DNA from: Streptomyces zagrosensis
Lineage (GTDB): Bacteria > Actinomycetota > Actinomycetes > Streptomycetales > Streptomycetaceae
Direction: 5' to 3'
Assembly (NCBI RefSeq): GCF_014203645.1
Contig: NZ_JACHJL010000016.1
Coordinates: forward strand, 1 to 64,000
DNA length: 64,000 nt
Below are positions 1 to 8,058 of the stretch, one piece after another. How positions within the stretch are numbered: position 1 is the first letter of the stretch; each line of letters begins with the position of its first letter. The notes under the pieces were generated by a model. That model worked only from the letters and a program-made list of their open reading frames with translations, was not told where the DNA came from and searched no databases. Made by a program: the position numbers and the translations under genes.

Positions 1-2
1 GG

Positions 3-104
3 TGGGAAGCGTGGCAGCAGTACGGGACGGAAGACCTGGAGCGCACCGTCACCGCGGCGCGGGCATGGGCCCGGTACTGGGCATCCCTCCCCGGGCGTGA
101 GTAG
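3..104 (+). CDS. C-terminal fragment of an unidentified protein, cut by the window edge
   Basis: An open frame enters from the left edge and stops at TAG 102-104. The 33 visible residues are rich in Trp, Ala, Arg and Glu (a WEAWQQYG segment, then alternating acidic and basic residues ending in PGRE), as in a helical C-terminus. Third-position GC is high, which favours this frame over the other two. The family cannot be identified. It is followed about 150 bp later by another gene on the same strand. Confidence 0.45.
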   Translation, partial: WEAWQQYGTEDLERTVTAARAWARYWASLPGRE

Positions 105-253
105 CGAATTCCCGGTGATTCGGAGGGGTCCGGCGGTGGCGGTTCATGCGCGGTTTCAGGAACGGATGGGGCATCGCAGGTCGGAATCGATCCCGTTCGG
201 GTGCTTCTGGCCGTCTTCCTGGTGCGCGGGCAGTGCCGGGCGGAGTCTCCGCA

Positions 254-1063
254 ATGAACTCCCATCGAACCGCACAGAGCTGGTTCGGGCAGGCGTTCCT
301 CGATGAGCACACCGACCTCATCCAGCAAGAACGCGCGCGCCGGCACCTGGGGGACGCGCCTGGAATGCCGGCCTTTCGCGACGTACACGAGCAGCTCACG
401 TATGCCTTTACCCATGGCCTGATCACCGCACCACCTACCGCGGAGGTCCAGGCGCTGCTGGCGGCCGGCGACCTTGCCGTGCGCGACGCCGTCGCCGAGG
501 ACGCCAAGGAACAGGACGACCGCAGCATGGCACTGCGTCATCCGCTGCTGCTGGGCCGCTGGGAGAACGCCTTGCGAGACCTCGGACACCAGGTCACAGA
601 GCAAGCATGGGTAAAAAGCCCCCATGGCTTAGGAACTCTTCCCGATGATTTCTATGCGCTCCCCCGGGCACAAGCGATGGACGTACTCAACGCCCGACGC
701 TTCCTGGCAGCGATCCAGCAGCGGCGCACGGAGTACAAACGCTGCATTCGCCAACTCACCCTGGCACTGCGCGAGCGCGAACTCAACGACCCCCGCACGC
801 TCGCGTTCGCCAAGGCCAAGGAAGCCGCCAACCAGTCCCTGAGCGACGCACACCCGGCTGAGTACGCGTTCATCCGCTCCGTGCTACGCCCTCACGAGGT
901 GCGCGATGGCTACCTCCCCGGGGAACTCGTCGGCAACGACCAACGAGCGCAGATCAAACGGGACGTGCTGACAGCGCTGGAACAGGGCACCTGGCAGCAG
1001 GCGACGCCACCGCGACCACAAGAGACGCAAGCACACCAGACCGTGCATGAAGTACAACGCTAA
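254..1063 (+). CDS. Unidentified 269-aa protein of the putative integrated element
   Basis: The function is not recognised. ATG 254 is chosen because GGAG lies about 7 bases upstream; an in-frame start at 146 would add an Arg/Gly-rich stretch with no good ribosome site. The protein is soluble and mostly helical. It is rich in charged residues, including an Arg/Glu-rich segment around residues 145-195 that could form a coiled coil. No signal peptide, membrane segment or metal motif is visible. It lies between the edge fragment and a convergent methyltransferase, about 4 kb from the integrase, so element cargo is likely. The coding assignment is fairly safe; the role is unknown. Confidence 0.6.
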   Translation: MNSHRTAQSWFGQAFLDEHTDLIQQERARRHLGDAPGMPAFRDVHEQLTYAFTHGLITAPPTAEVQALLAAGDLAVRDAVAEDAKEQDDRSMALRHPLLLGRWENALRDLGHQVTEQAWVKSPHGLGTLPDDFYALPRAQAMDVLNARRFLAAIQQRRTEYKRCIRQLTLALRERELNDPRTLAFAKAKEAANQSLSDAHPAEYAFIRSVLRPHEVRDGYLPGELVGNDQRAQIKRDVLTALEQGTWQQATPPRPQETQAHQTVHEVQR

Positions 1064-1182
1064 CGAGACCAGTTGACGCAGAGCACCATCTGTCCGCGGG
1101 CACCTGCCCGCCACGGCGAGGGGCTGGGCGGGTGGAGCCGAAGGCCATGGCCGGCCACGTCGCGGGGCGGTGGTGTTCGGTT

Positions 1183-2088
1183 CTACCGGGCTCGGTGGAC
1201 ATAGATGCGCTGCCCTGTGGGGCCTGCGGTGACGCGGTGGTGTTTCCACGGCGGGGCGTCGGCAACGGGGAGTTCTTTGGGCCAGCCGAGGTTTTTCCAT
1301 GGGGGTTGGTGGCGTTGGCCGCGCAGTTTCATGAACGCTACCGGTTTGATGAGGTGGCCTGTGGCGCTGCCGGCGCCGTCGCAGGTGAGTGTGAGTAGGG
1401 CGTCATGGCCGTACGGGGTGTCGATGGGGGTGAGGATGGTGCCGCCGTGGCGGACTTGGTGTAGCCAGGCTGGGGGAATGGTACGCACTGCGGCGGTGGA
1501 CACGATGCGGTCGTAGGGCGCCCGCGGTGGATATCCGAGCTCACCGTCGCCGGTGACCACCAGCACTTCGAGCGCGGGGTCAAGTCGCAGTAGTCGTTGC
1601 GCAGCCTCCTGCGCGAGAGCGGCGTCAATCTCCATGGTGACCAGGCGGCGTGGGCCTAGGCGGCGAGCGAGGAGCGCGGCGCTGTAGCCGGTGCCGGCGC
1701 CGATCTCCAGGACGTTTTCACCTGGTTGCGGGTCGAGGTGGTGGAGCATGTCCACCACGATCGACGGGCAGGAGATGGAGCTCGTGAAGGTACCGCTGGC
1801 CGGACCGTTGGCGGCTGGTGTCTGGCCGTCGTCCATCTGTGTGATGAGGGCGGCCAGCGGCCGGTACACCGCCTCCAGCCACTGCCGTGGTCGCACCGTG
1901 CGGTCTAACTGGGGGTACAGGCCGTCATCTCGTGCGTCAGGCCACCACACGAGGTCGGGCACGAACTGCTCACGCGGCGTGGCGAGGAAATCCTCGCGCA
2001 GCCAGGGCCGTTGGTGGAAGTACCCGGGCGCGTAGGTGTCGATGCTGCGCGCGCATGCGTGGCGCCAGTACCCCGGGTCCGTGGACAT
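1183..2088 (-). CDS. Protein-L-isoaspartate O-methyltransferase-like SAM enzyme (RiPP-type candidate)
   Basis: A 301-aa class I SAM methyltransferase of the PCMT/PIMT superfamily. The glycine-rich SAM motif LEIGAGTGYSAALLA is near residue 136, preceded by a TSSISCPSIVVDML segment at the position of the PIMT substrate-side loop, and followed by an acidic motif (TMEID) and a VVTGDGELGYP motif. Residues 1-110 form an N-terminal region and about 60 C-terminal residues end in GQRIYVHRAR; both exceed a housekeeping PIMT of about 220 aa. Such extended homologues occur next to precursor peptides in aspartimide-forming RiPP pathways (graspetides, lanthipeptides and imiditide-type clusters; family knowledge). 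A tiny ORF lies 12 bases upstream on the same strand. No ATP-grasp or lanthionine synthetase is visible. A general repair or other small-molecule methyltransferase remains possible. Confidence 0.75.
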   Translation of the reverse strand: MSTDPGYWRHACARSIDTYAPGYFHQRPWLREDFLATPREQFVPDLVWWPDARDDGLYPQLDRTVRPRQWLEAVYRPLAALITQMDDGQTPAANGPASGTFTSSISCPSIVVDMLHHLDPQPGENVLEIGAGTGYSAALLARRLGPRRLVTMEIDAALAQEAAQRLLRLDPALEVLVVTGDGELGYPPRAPYDRIVSTAAVRTIPPAWLHQVRHGGTILTPIDTPYGHDALLTLTCDGAGSATGHLIKPVAFMKLRGQRHQPPWKNLGWPKELPVADAPPWKHHRVTAGPTGQRIYVHRAR

Positions 2089-2100
2089 CGTCGCGCGTTG

Positions 2101-2211
2101 CTACTCGTCCTCGGGTGGTTGAGGGTCCTCTTCGGGCATCGGGTTGCCCGGGTCGCCAGGGCTGGAGTGCGGCCCCCCGACCTCCCCGTTCTGCTCCTGC
2201 CGATGCTCCAC
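2101..2211 (-). CDS. Tiny acidic ORF (36 aa) directly upstream of the methyltransferase; candidate modified peptide
   Basis: GTG 2211 is preceded by an AGGGGG ribosome site about 6 bases away, and the frame stops at TAG 2101-2103, 12 bases before the methyltransferase ATG. The product is 36 aa with no Cys, one Asp-Pro-Gly-Asn-Pro stretch (GDPGNP) and a Glu/Asp/Pro-rich tail (PEEDPQPPEDE). The tight spacing and good ribosome site suggest a real gene co-transcribed with the methyltransferase. Acidic, turn-rich peptides are plausible targets for Asp methylation and aspartimide formation, but that is inference. It could instead be a leader peptide or a chance ORF. Confidence 0.4.
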   Translation of the reverse strand: MEHRQEQNGEVGGPHSSPGDPGNPMPEEDPQPPEDE

Positions 2212-2528
2212 CTGAACGCCCCCTGACTCTCGTGGTCGATCGGTTACGTTCAGTGTGCCCGGTGCTCCGCAGGTGCACCAGCGATTCGAGCCACGCCATC
2301 GTGAACGTACGCGTAGGTGGGGTTCGTTGGGTGAGATCGGCCTTAATACCACCGAGCGCAGTGCGCGCAGAGGCGCGAACGTTCGGCGAGTGGCGCGGAG
2401 TCGCAGTTCTCCACGAGCATCGACCGCGCGCTGTCCGGTGCTGCGGACAACGCCCACTGGATCGGATGGGCCCCTCACGGCCGTCGAAAATAGCGGAATG
2501 CCGCCGACTGGGTGGGGGTGTTCCACGG
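2212..2528. other. 317-bp gap between the XRE regulator's 3' end and the tiny ORF
   Basis: Genes on both sides are on the minus strand, so this stretch holds the 3' end of the regulator transcript and probably the promoter of the tiny ORF/methyltransferase pair. On the minus strand a TATTAA-like element near 2341-2347 could be a -10, but I cannot pair it with a convincing -35. No conserved ORF is seen. Confidence 0.3.
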
Positions 2529-3944
2529 TTAGAGGTAGGCGCCGTGGCGGTTGGCGAAGGCGCGGATGCCGGCGAGGTTGTGCTGTGAGTGGAGAAGGTC
2601 GGTGGTCAGGCTGCGTAGGGCGGGGCGTTGAAGTTCTTCGGGGGCGGTGCGTTCGATGGCGCGTAGCGCGGCGTAGGTCCTGGGGGCGTCGCCGATGCGG
2701 GCCCACATGCGGCCGGTGTCGGTGAGGTAGCGGGCGGCACGCTCGGGAGTGGGCAGGGTGCTGGGCTTGATGCGGCGGGCGTAGGGGATGCCGTCATCAG
2801 GGGTGCCCAGGGCGGTGTAGGAGGAGATCCGGTACATCGCGGCCTCGGCGGGCGTGGCGCCGTGGGCGAAGAGGAGACCGTCGCCGCCGGGGCGGGGGGT
2901 GCGTGCGATGCGGCGCAGGGTCTCGTCCGCTTCGTCCAGGAGGGCCAGTGCGCTGGTGCGTTGGCCTGCTACGGCGGCGCTGTAGCCGGCGGTGAGCAGG
3001 AGGATGACGGCGGCGTCGAGGGTAGCGGCCGGCGGTTGCTTGTCGTGGTTGTTGGTGAGGGTGAGGGCGGTTCGGCTGAGGAAGGCCGCCGCTTCTGCTG
3101 CTTGGCCGGCGCGGCGCTGGGTGATGGCGGCCATGCGGGCAGCGGCGGCGATGACGTGCGGGTCGCCGCTGGCGCGGGCGGCGTGCAAGGCGCGGTCGCT
3201 GGTGGTCCAGGCGACGGGCGAGTGCTGCTTGACGGCCAGTTCGGTGGCCAGGACGTAAGCGCGAGCAACGTCGGCATGGGCCTGGTCGCGGGCGTGGCCG
3301 ACGTGCTGGTGGTCGCGGGTGGCTTCGGCGGTGGCCACCAGGTGGGGCAGGGCGGCTCCCAAGGCGCTGTAGCGGGCTGCGGCGAAGGCTGCGCGCCCTT
3401 GGGTGAGTGCCTGGGCGAGGTCGGTGGGTGGCACAGGGCGACCCGGCAGCGGCTCGAACACCACTTGCTCTAGCGGTGCGATGGGGTTTGCGGCCCGGGC
3501 AGGTGTGGGGGCGAGCATGCCGGCACTGAGGACCACGGCTCCGGTGATGAGGTTGCGGCGTCTCATGGCGTCCTCCTGGTGCCGTGATTGCGCTGGCAGG
3601 CCCACCCTAGTAGGGCTCGGGGGACCGGTGGGGACGCTGTGCGAGGTGGTGCCTGGGAGAGTGCGGGCTTGGACGGTCGTTCGGCTCAGCAGGTGCGGCG
3701 GGACGTCGAGGCCGGTAGCGGTGCGGTCGAGAACGTCGGCGCTGGTTACGCGTCGCGCACCCCGCTCGATGGCGCTGATGTCGGACTGGGCCAGGCCGGT
3801 GAGCGCGCCGAGGCGGGTCTGGCTGGCGCCGGTGTGACGGCGGTAGTGGCGAAAGACCGTAACGATGTCGCGGTCGATGAGCGCTTGGCGCACAGCGGGG
3901 TGATTCCACAGCTCAGGCGGCGTGACCGGGTCGCTCGGGTGCAC
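2529..3944 (-). CDS. XRE-type helix-turn-helix regulator with a long alpha-helical repeat domain
   Basis: GTG 3944 has GGAAGGGG 6 bases upstream, giving 471 aa. Residues ~15-80 form a Cro/C1-type HTH (RRHTGASQTRLGALTGLAQ, then SDISAIERG). The remaining ~350 residues are Ala-rich helices of TPR type, as in Streptomyces XRE regulators that sense a ligand through a helical repeat. Near residue 127 is MRRRNLITGAVVLSAG followed by APTPARA, which looks like a twin-arginine export signal. It starts at ATG 3566, which has its own strong AGGAGG site 5 bases upstream, so a second, separately initiated product is possible. The gene is in the same direction as the tiny ORF/methyltransferase pair and could control it. 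Confidence 0.75.
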   Translation of the reverse strand: MHPSDPVTPPELWNHPAVRQALIDRDIVTVFRHYRRHTGASQTRLGALTGLAQSDISAIERGARRVTSADVLDRTATGLDVPPHLLSRTTVQARTLPGTTSHSVPTGPPSPTRVGLPAQSRHQEDAMRRRNLITGAVVLSAGMLAPTPARAANPIAPLEQVVFEPLPGRPVPPTDLAQALTQGRAAFAAARYSALGAALPHLVATAEATRDHQHVGHARDQAHADVARAYVLATELAVKQHSPVAWTTSDRALHAARASGDPHVIAAAARMAAITQRRAGQAAEAAAFLSRTALTLTNNHDKQPPAATLDAAVILLLTAGYSAAVAGQRTSALALLDEADETLRRIARTPRPGGDGLLFAHGATPAEAAMYRISSYTALGTPDDGIPYARRIKPSTLPTPERAARYLTDTGRMWARIGDAPRTYAALRAIERTAPEELQRPALRSLTTDLLHSQHNLAGIRAFANRHGAYL

Positions 3945-4557
3945 GCAATGCCCCTTCCGCGCCCCGGCCGCACCCGAGTTCGCCGGTGACGTCCAGGTTG
4001 TGAAGCTCGACGTGGACACCGGCCGCCTGGACATCGCTCCCGGTTCCCGCGCGTACGCGTCCAGTTGCGATAGAGCATGCCGAAACCGGTCGCGGCGGCC
4101 AACGGGTGGGTGCCGGAGGCAAACGCCCGCTCGCCGGGCCGGCGCTCCTCGTGCATGGTGTCGTGAGCCGTCGATGCTGAGTCCCTTGACGGGCTCGACG
4201 GCGCATGTGACGGCCTGCGGTACCGACTGGGTGGTGCCGCAGGCTCGAAATAGGGCTGCGCGGTATTCGCTCACGGCAGACGAGGAACCTCCCGAAAGAC
4301 TGGAAGTCCCGCTGGCGCTATGTCAACGTACAACACCCGTGAACAACGAAGGCGGTAAACGATCCGGTGGCTGCTCCATCGAAGGGCCCCCCCTTTCACC
4401 GGTGTCTGCCGGCACGTGACTTTTATCCTTTCCGGCTGCTCGACCTCAACTCCTCAACGCTCGGCGCGTCGATTACGTGGACCGCCCACAGCCAGTCCGT
4501 GTCAGGCTTGGTCGGCAGCAAATGGCGAGACTCCGGCGGAGCGAGCGCAACATAGGT
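3945..4557. other. Gap between the XRE regulator and the inverted repeat before xis
   Basis: No convincing gene is seen. The regulator frame stays open upstream to about 4274, but without a ribosome site and with poor protein character. The stretch is less GC-rich than its neighbours around 4370-4560. It is the likely place for the regulator promoter and for element control sites. Confidence 0.3.
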
Positions 4558-4590
4558 CACGATCGCCGGTTGGCCAAACCGGCGATCGTG
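4558..4590. repeat. 14-bp perfect inverted repeat with 5-base loop upstream of xis
   Basis: The left arm CACGATCGCCGGTT and right arm AACCGGCGATCGTG are perfect complements separated by GGCCA. No T-run follows, so a simple terminator is not certain. The repeat lies about 190 bp before xis/int, where control sites for excision genes or an att core would be expected. Confidence 0.6.
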
Positions 4591-4779
4591 GCAACGATTG
4601 ACATCGTTCGCAGCTGGCTGTGCTGGGCGGTGAGCCGCGCGACCACGCTGTCCCTTCATGCCAGCTTTTACGGCCATGCGGAGAGCGTCTTCCGTCCTTC
4701 AACGCATGCGACGGTGATGCGCACTTCACTGTGCTCGTCTCAGTAATTGATGACTCTTCACGATTCGAAGGAACCGTCA

Positions 4780-4977
4780 ATGGCCCGTCCCCCTGCGCTC
4801 AAGCTTGCCGAAGTCTTGGCGGAAATCCGCATGAGCCCATCGGCCTTCTATCGCCTGCGTGCGCGCGGTGAAGCGCCTCGAATGATCAAGCTACCCAATG
4901 GTGAACTGCGCTGCCGCCGCGCCGACCTGGACGCGTGGTGGGAAGCGTGTGAAAGGGACACGCCTGTATGGCGATGA
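4780..4977 (+). CDS. xis: Excisionase-type AlpA/MerR-like helix-turn-helix protein (Xis)
   Basis: A 65-aa protein started at ATG 4780, with GAAGGA 7 bases upstream; an earlier in-frame ATG at 4747 lacks a ribosome site. It is a DNA-binding winged helix of the AlpA/excisionase type: LKLAEVLAEIRMSPSAFYRL, an Arg-rich turn, then PNGELRCRRADLDAWW at the end. Such proteins bend the att site and favour integrase-mediated excision. Its 3' end overlaps the integrase start by 10 bases, so the two are translationally coupled, as in actinomycete integrative elements. Confidence 0.85.
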   Translation: MARPPALKLAEVLAEIRMSPSAFYRLRARGEAPRMIKLPNGELRCRRADLDAWWEACERDTPVWR

Positions 4978-6458
4978 GCTACAAGGTACGGTTCTGGGAT
5001 ATTCGTGACCGGCCCGACCGCCGCAAGGGGTTCGAGGTCCGCTGGACGGTCAATGGCCGGGAAAAATCCGAGTCATTCCTCACGAAGGGGCTCGCGGAGA
5101 GCCGACGCGCCAAGCTGATCACTGCCGCGCGCGACGGCGAACCGTTTGATCCACAAACGGGTCTGCCGGCCTCCGAGCTTCGGGCCTTGAAGCAGCGCAT
5201 CACTTGGTATGCCTTGGCGAGGGAGTACATCGAGCAGCGGTGGGACCGGACACCGGGAAACACGCGACGCACGCTTGCCGACGCCCTGGCCACCATCACC
5301 CCAGCCTTCGTCGAGTCAGGGGCCGTGCCGCGGGCGCCTCGCGTGCTGCGACGGGCGCTGTACTCCTGGGCGTTCAACAAGAACGCCTGGAGAACCGCTC
5401 CGCCGGAGGAGTGGCAGGACGCGCTGGAGTGGCTGCAGCGTTACTCGCTGCCCGTCAGTGAGCTGGAGGAACCCGACGCGCTGCGCCGGGGGCTCGATGC
5501 GCTGTGCCGCAAGGTTGATGGAACGGCCGCTGCCGCGAAGACCGTGAAGCGCAAGAAGGCCGCCGTTAACGAGGTTTTCGGGGTGGCAGTCGAACGCGGG
5601 TACTTCCATCAAAACCCGCTAAGCGGCCTTCGTTGGTCGGCGCCTGAGGTCGCCGACGAGGTCGATCCCGACTGCGTGCCGAACCCGGCTCAGGTCGCAC
5701 GGCTGCTCACCGCTGCCAAGGCTCTCCCTGGTCGCGGTCCGCACCTGTACGCCTTTTTCGGCTGCATGTACTACGCCGCCATGCGCCCGGCTGAGGTCAT
5801 CCATCTGCAGAAGCCTCAGTGCCGCCTGCCGGCGAGCGGCTGGGGGCTGCTCAACCTAAAGGGTGGTGTCGTGGCGGCAGGCAAGGAGTGGACCGATCAC
5901 GGAGCTGTCCATGAGATCCACTCGCTCAAGCGACGTGCGGCCAAGGCCACGCGGCCGGTGCCCATCCCGCCCGTGCTCGTTCGCATGCTGCGCGAACACA
6001 TAGAACGCTTCGGCGTCGCCCCCGATGGGCGTCTCTTCCGTAACGCGGCGGGGAACTACGTCGATGCCGCGGCGTACGGCATCACGTGGAGACGGGCGCG
6101 TGAGGCCGCCCTCACCCTCGACGAGCATGCCCTCGAACTGGCCAAGCGCCCCTACGACCTGCGCCACGCAGGCATCTCGTTCTGGCTTGCCTCCGGCGTT
6201 GACCCGGCGGAGTGCGCGCGCCGAGCCGGACAGAGCATTCAAGTCCTCTTCCGCTCCTACGCCAAGTTCCTGGCCGAGGCACGGAACCACGCCAACCACT
6301 TGATCGAGGAGTCGATGCGCCGATGGCAGACGCCGGCAGACGATGAGGAGGGGCCCTTAGCCAGGACTTGGCCCGGAAATGCCCCGGAACAGCTGGTCAG
6401 AGGCGGGATACCAGTGGGAGATATGGGGAGTAGAGGCGCATTTCGACTCGCCTCCTAG
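4968..6458 (+). CDS. int: Tyrosine-recombinase integrase of an integrative element
   Basis: A 496-aa phage-type integrase. An N-terminal arm-binding region (residues ~1-90) is followed by a core-binding SAM-like domain (~90-230) and the catalytic domain (~240-460). Catalytic residues are visible: the first Arg in AAMRPAEVIHL, the RPYDLRHAG box with Arg and His (the usual first His is Tyr), and the nucleophile Tyr in FRSYAKFL. ATG 4968 has GAAAGGGA about 10 bases upstream; ATG 4974 would give an ATGA overlap with xis. The enzyme catalyses site-specific integration and excision. Being last before host-type genes, it probably marks one end of the element. No tRNA is seen at its 3' side. Confidence 0.95.
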   Translation: MAMSYKVRFWDIRDRPDRRKGFEVRWTVNGREKSESFLTKGLAESRRAKLITAARDGEPFDPQTGLPASELRALKQRITWYALAREYIEQRWDRTPGNTRRTLADALATITPAFVESGAVPRAPRVLRRALYSWAFNKNAWRTAPPEEWQDALEWLQRYSLPVSELEEPDALRRGLDALCRKVDGTAAAAKTVKRKKAAVNEVFGVAVERGYFHQNPLSGLRWSAPEVADEVDPDCVPNPAQVARLLTAAKALPGRGPHLYAFFGCMYYAAMRPAEVIHLQKPQCRLPASGWGLLNLKGGVVAAGKEWTDHGAVHEIHSLKRRAAKATRPVPIPPVLVRMLREHIERFGVAPDGRLFRNAAGNYVDAAAYGITWRRAREAALTLDEHALELAKRPYDLRHAGISFWLASGVDPAECARRAGQSIQVLFRSYAKFLAEARNHANHLIEESMRRWQTPADDEEGPLARTWPGNAPEQLVRGGIPVGDMGSRGAFRLAS

Positions 6459-6472
6459 CTGCGCGCCTCGAA

Positions 6473-6508
6473 GGGCGCCTGACGGACAAAAGCCCAGGTC
6501 AGGCGCCC
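6473..6508. terminator. Bidirectional stem-loop between int and the aldehyde dehydrogenase
   Basis: The arms GGGCGCCTGAC (6473-6483) and GTCAGGCGCCC (6498-6508) are an 11-bp perfect stem with a 14-base loop. It lies 14 bases after the int stop and 11 bases before the stop of the convergent aldehyde dehydrogenase gene, the expected place for a shared terminator. Confidence 0.75.
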
Positions 6509-6519
6509 ATTTCCCGCTT

Positions 6520-8043
6520 CTAGAAGAACCCCAGCGCCTTCGGCGAGTACGACACCAGCAAGTTCTTGGTCTGCTGGTAGTGATCGAGCATCATCTTGTG
6601 GTTCTCGCGCCCGATGCCGGACTGCTTGTAGCCTCCGAACGCCGCGTGCGCGGGGTACAGGTGGTAGCAGTTCGTCCAGACGCGGCCCGCCTGGATCGCG
6701 CGGCCTGCGCGGTAGGCGGTGCTGCCGTTGCGGGTCCAGACGCCCGCGCCGAGTCCGTACAGCGTGTCGTTCGCGATCTCGATGGCGCTGTCGAAGTCGG
6801 TGAACGAGGTCACCGCCACCACCGGGCCGAAGATCTCCTCTTGAAAGACCCGCATGTGGTTGGCGCCCTCGAAGATCGTCGGCTGGACGTAGAAGCCGCC
6901 CTCAAGGTCTCCGCCGAGCTCCGCCCTGGCGCCTCCGGTCAGGATCTTCGCGCCCTCCTGCTGGCCGATGTCCAGATAGGACAGGATCTTCTCCAATTGG
7001 TCGTTGGATGCCTGCGCGCCGACCGTCGTGGTGGTGTCCAACGGATGGCCCTGGACGATCTGCTCGGTGCGTTCCACTCCGGCGGCGATGAAGTCGGCGT
7101 AGTGGCCCTGTTGGATCAGCGCCCGGGAGGGAGAGGTGCACACCTCGCCCTGGTTGAGGGCGAACATCGTGAAACCTTCGAGCGCCTTGTCCAAGAAGGC
7201 GTCGTCGGTGGCCGAGACGTCGTCGAAGAAGATGTTCGGGCTCTTGCCGCCCAACTCCAAGGTCACCGGCTTCAGATGCTCCGATGCGTACTGCATGATC
7301 AGCCGCCCGGTGGTGGTCTCACCGGTGAAGGCGACCTTGGCGACCCGGGCGCTGCTCGCCAGCGGCTTGCCGGCCTCTACACCGAAGCCGTTGACGATGT
7401 TGAGCACACCCGGAGGCAACAGGTCGGCGATCAGGCCGAGCCACACATGTATCGACGCGGGGGTCTGCTCGGCGGGCTTGAGGACGATGGCGTTGCCCGC
7501 GGCCAGCGCCGGGGCCAGCTTCCAGGCGGCCATCAAAAGAGGGAAGTTCCACGGGATGATCTGGGCCACCACGCCCAGCGGCTCGTGGAAGTGGTATGCG
7601 ACGGTGTCCTCGTCGAGCTCCGAGAGGCTGCCTTCTTGCGCGCGAATGGTGCCCGCGAAGTAGCGGAAGTGGTCGATGGCGAGTGGGACATCGGCCGCCA
7701 GTGTCTCTCGTACGGGCTTGCCGTTGTCCCAACTCTCCGCCACCGCCAGGGCTTCGAGGTTGTCCTGCATCCGGTCCGCGATCCGGTTCAACAGCACCGC
7801 GCGTTCGGCTGGTGACGTCTTGCCCCACGCTGGAGCCGCCGCGTGCGCCGCGTCGAGCGCCCGTTCCACGTCTTCGGCGGTGCCGCGGGCGATCTCCGTG
7901 AACGTCTGGCCGTTGATCGGGGTGGGGTTTTCGAAGTACCGGCCCAGCACGGGCGGCACATAAGCGCCGCCGATCCAGTGGTCATAGCGCGGCTGAAAGC
8001 TCACCACGGCGTCGTCGGAGCCCGGATTCGCGTAACGAGGCAT
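6520..8043 (-). CDS. NAD(P)-dependent aldehyde dehydrogenase (ExaC/AldA type)
   Basis: A 507-aa full-length aldehyde dehydrogenase, which oxidises aldehydes to acids in the cytoplasm. Visible landmarks are the PWNFPLL Asn motif (~165), FTGETTTGR cofactor loop, LELGGKSPN with catalytic Glu ~263, GEVCTSPSR with catalytic Cys ~302, and EEIFGPVVAV. The PRYANPGSDDAVVSF start and the C-terminal SYSPKALGFF are like ExaC/acetaldehyde dehydrogenases associated with ethanol or acetoin growth. The GAF-domain regulator ends 15 bases upstream on the same strand, so an operon is likely. Confidence 0.95.
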   Translation of the reverse strand: MPRYANPGSDDAVVSFQPRYDHWIGGAYVPPVLGRYFENPTPINGQTFTEIARGTAEDVERALDAAHAAAPAWGKTSPAERAVLLNRIADRMQDNLEALAVAESWDNGKPVRETLAADVPLAIDHFRYFAGTIRAQEGSLSELDEDTVAYHFHEPLGVVAQIIPWNFPLLMAAWKLAPALAAGNAIVLKPAEQTPASIHVWLGLIADLLPPGVLNIVNGFGVEAGKPLASSARVAKVAFTGETTTGRLIMQYASEHLKPVTLELGGKSPNIFFDDVSATDDAFLDKALEGFTMFALNQGEVCTSPSRALIQQGHYADFIAAGVERTEQIVQGHPLDTTTTVGAQASNDQLEKILSYLDIGQQEGAKILTGGARAELGGDLEGGFYVQPTIFEGANHMRVFQEEIFGPVVAVTSFTDFDSAIEIANDTLYGLGAGVWTRNGSTAYRAGRAIQAGRVWTNCYHLYPAHAAFGGYKQSGIGRENHKMMLDHYQQTKNLLVSYSPKALGFF

Positions 8044-8058
8044 GAGGCGACCTCCCGA

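Noticed and set aside
1970..2299. 109-aa ORF starting MAWLESLVHLRSTG across the tiny-ORF region
   Set aside because: It overlaps the methyltransferase in another frame and is Arg/Gly-rich; the GTG 2211 ORF has better position and ribosome site.
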